10,424 nt of DNA from Euperipatoides rowelli (Eukaryota; Onychophora; Udeonychophora; Euonychophora; Peripatopsidae), in NCBI GenBank assembly GCA_003024985.2, contig PXIH01S0036083.1; one strand, given 5' to 3'. The position numbers were made by a program, and so were the translations under genes. The notes beneath the pieces are model-generated. The model did not search any database. It was not told the DNA's origin and worked only from the letters and a program-made list of their open reading frames with translations. Within the stretch, counting starts at the first letter, position 1, and every line of letters begins with the position of its first letter. Of the stretch, positions 6,402-10,424 are shown piece by piece.

Positions 6402-8439
6402 CCTTCACTGTGGTCCGTGCATGTCTTCTCAGGTTCCGCTCTTTTTAGCCCATCAGGTTAAAGCTTGCTCTATGATTGGTTCTTCTGAATCTTTTTACAC
6501 TTTCTTAACTTAGTTTTAAAGATTTAAAATATGCTAATTAGATAGGACTTCAAACCCTATCTTTAAAATACTTATGGTATGATTTCACTTAATCCTTTAA
6601 TAACGAAATTTAAAAATTGAAATTTAATCCTAATATCATAAATTGGATAATGGATTATTTTACACATTAAATCAATATCAAAGGGTCCATGTTACATCTA
6701 TAACATATCAATATAGGAATCTTTTAGGGTGCCAAATTGTCATTTCAGTTGTTTTTCAATTTTCATCATCATTTAGAAAGCATTTTTGCCTCAAAGTTTA
6801 ACAATTTGCTTACAATCTGAAGATATTCAAGATATATTATTGGTGAATCAGTTAAGTTTCTCGCCCAATAGATAAAGATAATTTCCACAAGTAGTGTCTA
6901 AAAAATGCACTAGTCATCAATTCAAACAAAATAGAACATTTAGGCTACTTAGATTTTAAACAGTAAATAATTTGTTTAAAATAGATAATTGCTGTATAAC
7001 ATAAACTGGTTAAGTTCTATAAAAATATGGAAGTATTTTATGGCTCAAATTTTACCTTTTCTTCTTATGCTGACTTATGACGAATAAAGTATGATCACAC
7101 TTTGACATTATAAGATCAACACAACAGATCATTTAAACTCATTTACTCATATTATATGCAACCATTGATAATTATCAATCATTTGCAGTAAATACGAAGA
7201 TAAAATTGAGACCACATATAAGAAATTTACAACAGTGGGTCCAAGAGTATATAACATAAAATATCTTTGAATTTGTAGATTTACCAGGATAGATGCGTTT
7301 TCTCTAATGAAAAGATTACTGTATATATTGATTTTTTCACAAGAGCTTCTCGCACAAGAAGGTTGATCATTATTGTATTACGGAGCATTTTGGCAGAAAT
7401 TTTTAAATATCAAACGCGAATTCAAAAATTTGCGAATATGTGTTAGATAGTAAAAGTGCAAAAATAACCATTCGTGAAAAAAAAACATATATAAGTTACA
7501 GTAATTAGAAATGATCTAAATTTTACATTGAAAGAAGGAGTTTTATAAAATAATATTTCAAATATGTCTACCATTTCCCTTCACTTAAACTATGGGAATC
7601 AAGTTTTTCCTCTATTCAAAGAATATTGTAGAATTTTAAAAAAAAGTATAACCCATCAATCATGAATTGTTTGCTCTAACGTGTTATATCATCTTCTATT
7701 TCTTCTTTGAATATTTCATTAGATATCTTCTTTAAAAACCAATATTTTTTTTTATTATTACTATTGATAATTCATAAACATTTTATTTTATAACTTTGCA
7801 TGTTCATGTTATAAAATTAAGACTGATATATTATTCCAGTCATTTTCTTTGTTATCACTATCAGACATTGTACAGGAAATCAAATAATAATTTTAAAATT
7901 ATTCAAATAATTTTTGTTCCTTTATGATTTGTTTTCATGTTTTATAGTTTTGTTAATAGTATCAACTGTTATTTTAGCTTTTATATATTCCTCTAAATAT
8001 TAAAGGTCAAAGGTAATGGATTTTTAAAAAAACATTTATTATTGATTTTTAAAGATAGCCTAATTACTAAAAAAAAATTCCACTGAAAAAAATAATTTAA
8101 AATGCATAGAAAAAAAAAGTTATTTAAAGTTAAATTAAAAATGTTCCTAACCTCAGTCTGAGATTACAAAATGAAGGTTTAAAAATTTTTTTGGGTCTGA
8201 GATTAATTTGATGACGAAACTATTTCTACATCTGTTTTCTTTGTAATGATTATCATGTAAATACAGCAGACATATGTTCAACTTGTATTAAAGATCATTT
8301 TGATTTTTTTAAATAAACAAATTGGACCATAATAGCACAAAGGATAAATTTGATTATGATTTTTTTACAAGTATTTAAACAATTAGTCCATAGTATTTCC
8401 CAGCCTTAAGCTGACAAAGATAGCCAATATCTTATAGTT
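6402..8439. other. about 2 kb AT-rich region with no gene seen
   Basis: All six frames are heavily interrupted and I find no coding block, RNA gene or paired terminal repeats. Many A- and T-runs occur. Small items: an 11-base direct repeat GTCTGAGATTA at about 8156 and 8195, and a slightly more GC-containing patch around 7370-7440 with CGCGAATTC and TTTGCGAAT. It lies upstream of the - strand promoter and left of the LINE, so it may be ordinary intergenic DNA or fully decayed mobile-element sequence. Confidence 0.6.
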
Positions 8440-8441
8440 AA

Positions 8442-8454
8442 GTATAGCAAGCTC
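8442..8454. repeat. left target-site duplication of the LINE insertion
   Basis: GTATAGCAAGCTC here matches GTATATCAAGCTC at 9030-9042 at 12 of 13 positions; including the preceding AA the match is 14 of 15. The second copy begins right after the poly(A) run, as target-primed reverse transcription predicts. Confidence 0.85.
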
Positions 8455-8456
8455 AG

Positions 8457-8927
8457 CTGATTGACTTTTGTACAAAGCTGACATTTGAGACCCTGCCTAC
8501 TAAGCAGAGGCTGATTATTATGAGATACAATTTGAAGATTGAGTCTGAATGCCTCTTTTGCAGGGAGATTGAAGATACTGAGCATCTCCTTTTAAGATGT
8601 GAGTACTTTTTGCAGTGCAGGATGTGGATGGATAGAATGTTGAGTATGGATTTATGTAAATACGGAGGTATGCAGGATCTATTTTTGTCTAATGCGAATA
8701 AGAGGCCGAGGATAAAGTTGATTATCATCGGCCTTTTTGCTATGTGGAAAATGTGTTGTTTTTATCTGTTCCAGAATATAAAACTGTCCCCCTTGACTTA
8801 TTTGAAGGTCTATTATGCTGGCATCTGGAGAAATGATATGACTTATTTGAGTTATGTAATTTTTGATAAACTTTGGATTTTGGTCAAGGTACCCTTGGTG
8901 AACTTTCAGTGGAACGACTATGTGTAG
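8457..8927 (+). pseudogene. C-terminal fragment of LINE reverse transcriptase with zinc-knuckle-like CCHC motif
   Basis: The frame is open from the start of the insert to TAG 8925-8927: 156 codons with no stop. Its head reads LPTKQRL, the Leu-Pro-Thr block that precedes the C-terminal cysteine motif in many non-LTR reverse transcriptases. Counting from the internal Met at 8520, Cys11, Cys14, His22 and Cys27 form C-x2-C-x7-H-x4-C within CLFCREIEDTEHLLLRC, the zf-RVT-type motif. A tail of about 105 residues rich in aromatic and hydrophobic residues follows. Palm motifs and endonuclease lie upstream of the truncation and are absent, so the fragment cannot act as a polymerase. The internal ATG is not a genuine start. 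Partner functions in the full element are binding and copying its own RNA at a nicked target. Confidence 0.85.
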
Positions 8928-8998
8928 TTGGTATTTGACTGTTGGGTTTATGGGGTTTTGCAATGCATTGATTTAGTATTGTGGTTTGTTATTATGGT

Positions 8999-9004
8999 AA
9001 TAAA
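8999..9004 (+). promoter_or_regulatory. AATAAA polyadenylation signal of the LINE
   Basis: AATAAA lies 16 bases upstream of the nine-A run at 9021-9029, the normal distance between a polyadenylation signal and the cleavage site, supporting the assigned 3' end of the element. Confidence 0.85.
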
Positions 9005-9029
9005 GCTGTGATTTTATATTAAAAAAAAA

Positions 9030-9042
9030 GTATATCAAGCTC
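9030..9042. repeat. right target-site duplication of the LINE insertion
   Basis: GTATATCAAGCTC directly follows the poly(A) run and pairs with GTATAGCAAGCTC at 8442-8454 (one mismatch). Confidence 0.85.
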
Positions 9043-9364
9043 TATTCGTATAATGAACAATGATGTAACAAAATACATGAACAAATGGCTAATACATGAA
9101 CAATGTTGTTTTAAGGGGGAGGAGCTAAAGATAATTATTTAAAAAATTGAATTTTAAATAACTATTTTTTCGTTTAATTTTTTTTTTTTCTGGATATTTA
9201 TTTTAGTAAAAATCTTTGAAAATCAATAATAATAATATAAAAAAAACATTACATTTGACCTTTGAAATGATTTCAGTTTTAAATGGATTCTTGCCAAGTT
9301 TTGGATTTCAACTTGAATTTTGTATAAATTATCATGAAAATTAATTGAATGGAGAGAGAGCGTA
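9043..9364. other. AT-rich gap between the LINE and the hAT-like element
   Basis: No gene is seen. The 12-mer ATACATGAACAA occurs at 9073-9084 and 9092-9103, with a related AATGAACAATG just before it; poly-T and AAT runs fill 9170-9245. Positions 9310-9360 (ATCATG...TTAATTGA...GAGAG) loosely resemble 10037-10070, perhaps a shared old repeat. Confidence 0.5.
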
Positions 9365-9372
9365 ATCTATTC
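9365..9372. repeat. left 8-bp target-site duplication of the hAT-like element
   Basis: ATCTATTC precedes the left terminal repeat and matches ACCTATTA at 9943-9950 at 6 of 8 positions. Eight bases is the duplication length of hAT transposons; two mismatches imply age. Confidence 0.6.
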
Positions 9373-9683
9373 CAGGGGTTCTCAAATTTTTGGAATGTTG
9401 TACCACTTAAACAACCTGCTAAAAATTAATGTACCGCCATGTGCATATTTCGTTATTCGGACTTTGTGCAGTAAAGAGTGTGTGTTTATGGTCAGAGGAC
9501 AAACAGAATAAAATAAACAATAGGTCTATTGTAAAAAAAATCATAGTTTTGTTGTATTAAATATATCACATAAGCTATTATTTACTTTTATTCAATGTTC
9601 ATTTTTGTTTTATACAATCTTAACACATTGTTCATTTAAGAATTTCAAATCTAATATCAAATGTACTAAGTACATCGTAACTT

Positions 9684-9783
9684 AACTAACTGCACAATCA
9701 TGAATTATTATGGACATGGACCTATTGATAACCAACTAACAGCACAATGATTAATTATTATGGACATGGACCTATTGATAACC
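9684..9783. repeat. two tandem copies of a 50-bp unit inside the hAT-like element
   Basis: Positions 9684-9733 and 9734-9783 are identical at 47 of 50 bases, differing at unit positions 8, 16 and 19. The high identity relative to the diverged terminal repeats means the duplication happened after, or is evolving more slowly than, the ends. Confidence 0.95.
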
Positions 9784-9899
9784 AATCACAAATAACAATT
9801 TTATAGCAAGAGAAAATATTACTGATTCGTATTGCACTGAATCTGTATATGTAGGCTATTTGTTTTTTTGCATCTCTGAGTACCACCTGAAACAATGTA

Positions 9900-9919
9900 A
9901 TGTACCACTAGTGGTACAT
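9900..9919. repeat. 20-bp perfect palindrome near the right end of the hAT-like element
   Basis: ATGTACCACTAGTGGTACAT is its own reverse complement. It contains the subterminal motif GTACCAC in both orientations and is followed at once by another direct copy (GTACCACA), the layout of a subterminal binding cluster. Confidence 0.95.
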
Positions 9920-9942
9920 GTACCACAGTTTGATAATCCCTG

Positions 9943-9950
9943 ACCTATTA
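9943..9950. repeat. right 8-bp target-site duplication of the hAT-like element
   Basis: ACCTATTA follows the right terminal repeat and pairs with ATCTATTC at 9365-9372 (6 of 8). Confidence 0.6.
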
Positions 9951-10333
9951 GTGTATATCACTGTAAATAAGTAAAAGGAACAACATTAACATAATGGATG
10001 TATATGATTGTTCATAAAGCATGATATCCATGCCAAATTTCATGTAAACTAATTGATGAGAGAAATATGGCTTTTTAAAAAACTTTTTATCATGATTTTT
10101 ACTCATAATAGATGAATAGTCAGGATAAAGTCATCAAATAATTGGAAAATAATCAGCTTCCATCTGCATCATATTAATGGACTTTACTAAGGCATATAGA
10201 GAACTTAGACCATATTATTATTATTCAGAATCAGAATCAGGACCACTATAGGAGCCTTTCGGTGACCTAATACTTTGTGCAATGGCAGAAGGCAGTCCAC
10301 AGGGCCTCTAATGGAAGGGTTTGGTGCAATGTT
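9951..10333. other. right-hand flank with no supported gene
   Basis: AT-rich to about 10150, then somewhat more balanced. A short + strand open stretch from the ATG at about 10178 (23 codons, with Tyr and Ser-Glu repeats from TAT and TCAGAA runs) ends at TAG near 10250. It is too short and too repetitive to call. The sequence beyond 10250 could be the edge of an element or exon that continues outside the window. Confidence 0.45.
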
Positions 10334-10424
10334 AGACAATCATACCTAGACAACTATGGGATTTGGAATATTCCATCTATACAAGGGAAGGAAGTCAGAC
10401 AATCATGCCTAGACAACCAGGGAT
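10334..10424. repeat. pair of direct repeats of about 28 bp at the right edge
   Basis: AGACAATCATACCTAGACAA at 10334 recurs as AGACAATCATGCCTAGACAA at 10397, and both continue into a similar ACTATGGGAT / CCAGGGAT tail. The spacing is 63 bp. The second copy reaches the last base of the window, so more copies may follow. Confidence 0.85.

Larger units (their letters stand above)
8455..9029 (+). mobile_element. 5'-truncated LINE (non-LTR retrotransposon) insertion
   Basis: The insert of about 575 bp is bounded by the 13-bp target-site duplication. It consists of the C-terminal part of a reverse-transcriptase ORF, a 3' UTR of about 70 bp, AATAAA at 8999-9004 and nine A residues at 9021-9029. Loss of the 5' part at insertion is the normal outcome of incomplete target-primed reverse transcription. 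Clade cannot be set from this fragment; a poly(A) tail argues against CR1-type 3' ends. One mismatch in the duplication and an unbroken reading frame suggest it is younger than the other elements in the window. Confidence 0.88.
9373..9942. mobile_element. non-autonomous hAT-like DNA transposon (MITE), 570 bp
   Basis: The left end CAGGGGTTCTCAAA and the reverse complement of the right end, CAGGGATTATCAAA, are inverted repeats with two mismatches in 14 bases. Both are close to the CAGGGGTTCTCAAA-type ends common among hAT elements. The flanks carry an 8-bp duplication with two mismatches. Subterminal copies of GTACCAC occur at 9400, 9880, 9902 and 9920 and inverted at 9911, resembling the subterminal transposase-binding motifs of the superfamily. 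No transposase coding is present inside, so it would have been mobilised in trans. The interior contains a 50-bp tandem duplication. Confidence 0.8.

Noticed and set aside
8453-8963. Two - strand open frames over the LINE
   Set aside because: They lie opposite the LINE reverse-transcriptase frame, which has the CCHC motif, poly(A) and target duplication; the - strand frames are shadows.
9310-10070. Loose similarity between about 9320-9360 and 10037-10070 as terminal repeats of one element
   Set aside because: The match is gapped, short and in direct orientation, and the hAT-like ends in between explain the structure better.
1-10424. CRISPR arrays, tRNA or rRNA genes
   Set aside because: No regularly spaced repeat series, no cloverleaf with A and B boxes, and no conserved rRNA blocks were found; the context is eukaryotic.

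Overview
The window looks like intergenic or repeat-rich DNA from an AT-rich animal genome, most probably an invertebrate (an arthropod is plausible, but the species cannot be read from the sequence). The signs are decayed Ty3/gypsy, LINE and hAT elements, a spliced-looking gene relic with a TATA/Inr promoter, AATAAA signals and long gene-free AT-rich stretches. No intact single-copy host gene, tRNA, rRNA or CRISPR array is visible.

Layout. (1) 1-3107, + strand: a Ty3/gypsy pol relic (retropepsin-like protease, reverse transcriptase, RNase H, integrase zinc finger and core). It is broken by several stops and two frameshifts and cut off just after the third integrase catalytic residue; no LTR is seen. 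(2) 3108-4709, + strand: a decayed coding region that begins exactly where the gypsy similarity ends. Its order is proline-rich, then Asp-rich low complexity, then blocks resembling the non-catalytic N-terminal part of a Maverick/Polinton (adintovirus)-type protein-primed DNA polymerase B, ending in a C2HC zinc-finger-like block. The exonuclease and palm domains are missing. (3) 4710-5168: non-coding, with a perfect 12-bp-arm palindrome lying between two convergent coding relics. (4) 6401 down to 5169, - strand: a gene relic with CCAAT, CRE-like, TATA and Inr elements in canonical spacing, a strong-context ATG, a 143-bp GT...AG intron and a Pro/Ser/Thr-rich second exon. The reading frame is broken in both exons and the product is unrecognised.

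(5) 6402-8439: about 2 kb of AT-rich sequence in which I see no gene. (6) 8440-9042: a 5'-truncated LINE with an unbroken C-terminal reverse-transcriptase frame, AATAAA, poly(A) and a 13-bp target-site duplication differing at one base. (7) 9373-9942: a non-autonomous hAT-like element with terminal inverted repeats, an imperfect 8-bp target duplication, subterminal GTACCAC motifs and an internal 50-bp tandem duplication. (8) 9951-10424: AT-rich sequence with a short direct repeat running into the window edge.

The pieces do not form one pathway; they are nested and juxtaposed mobile-element remains. The two parts most worth following are the minus-strand promoter/spliced-gene relic and its possible link, as convergent genes of one large DNA transposon or virus-like element, to the polymerase relic.
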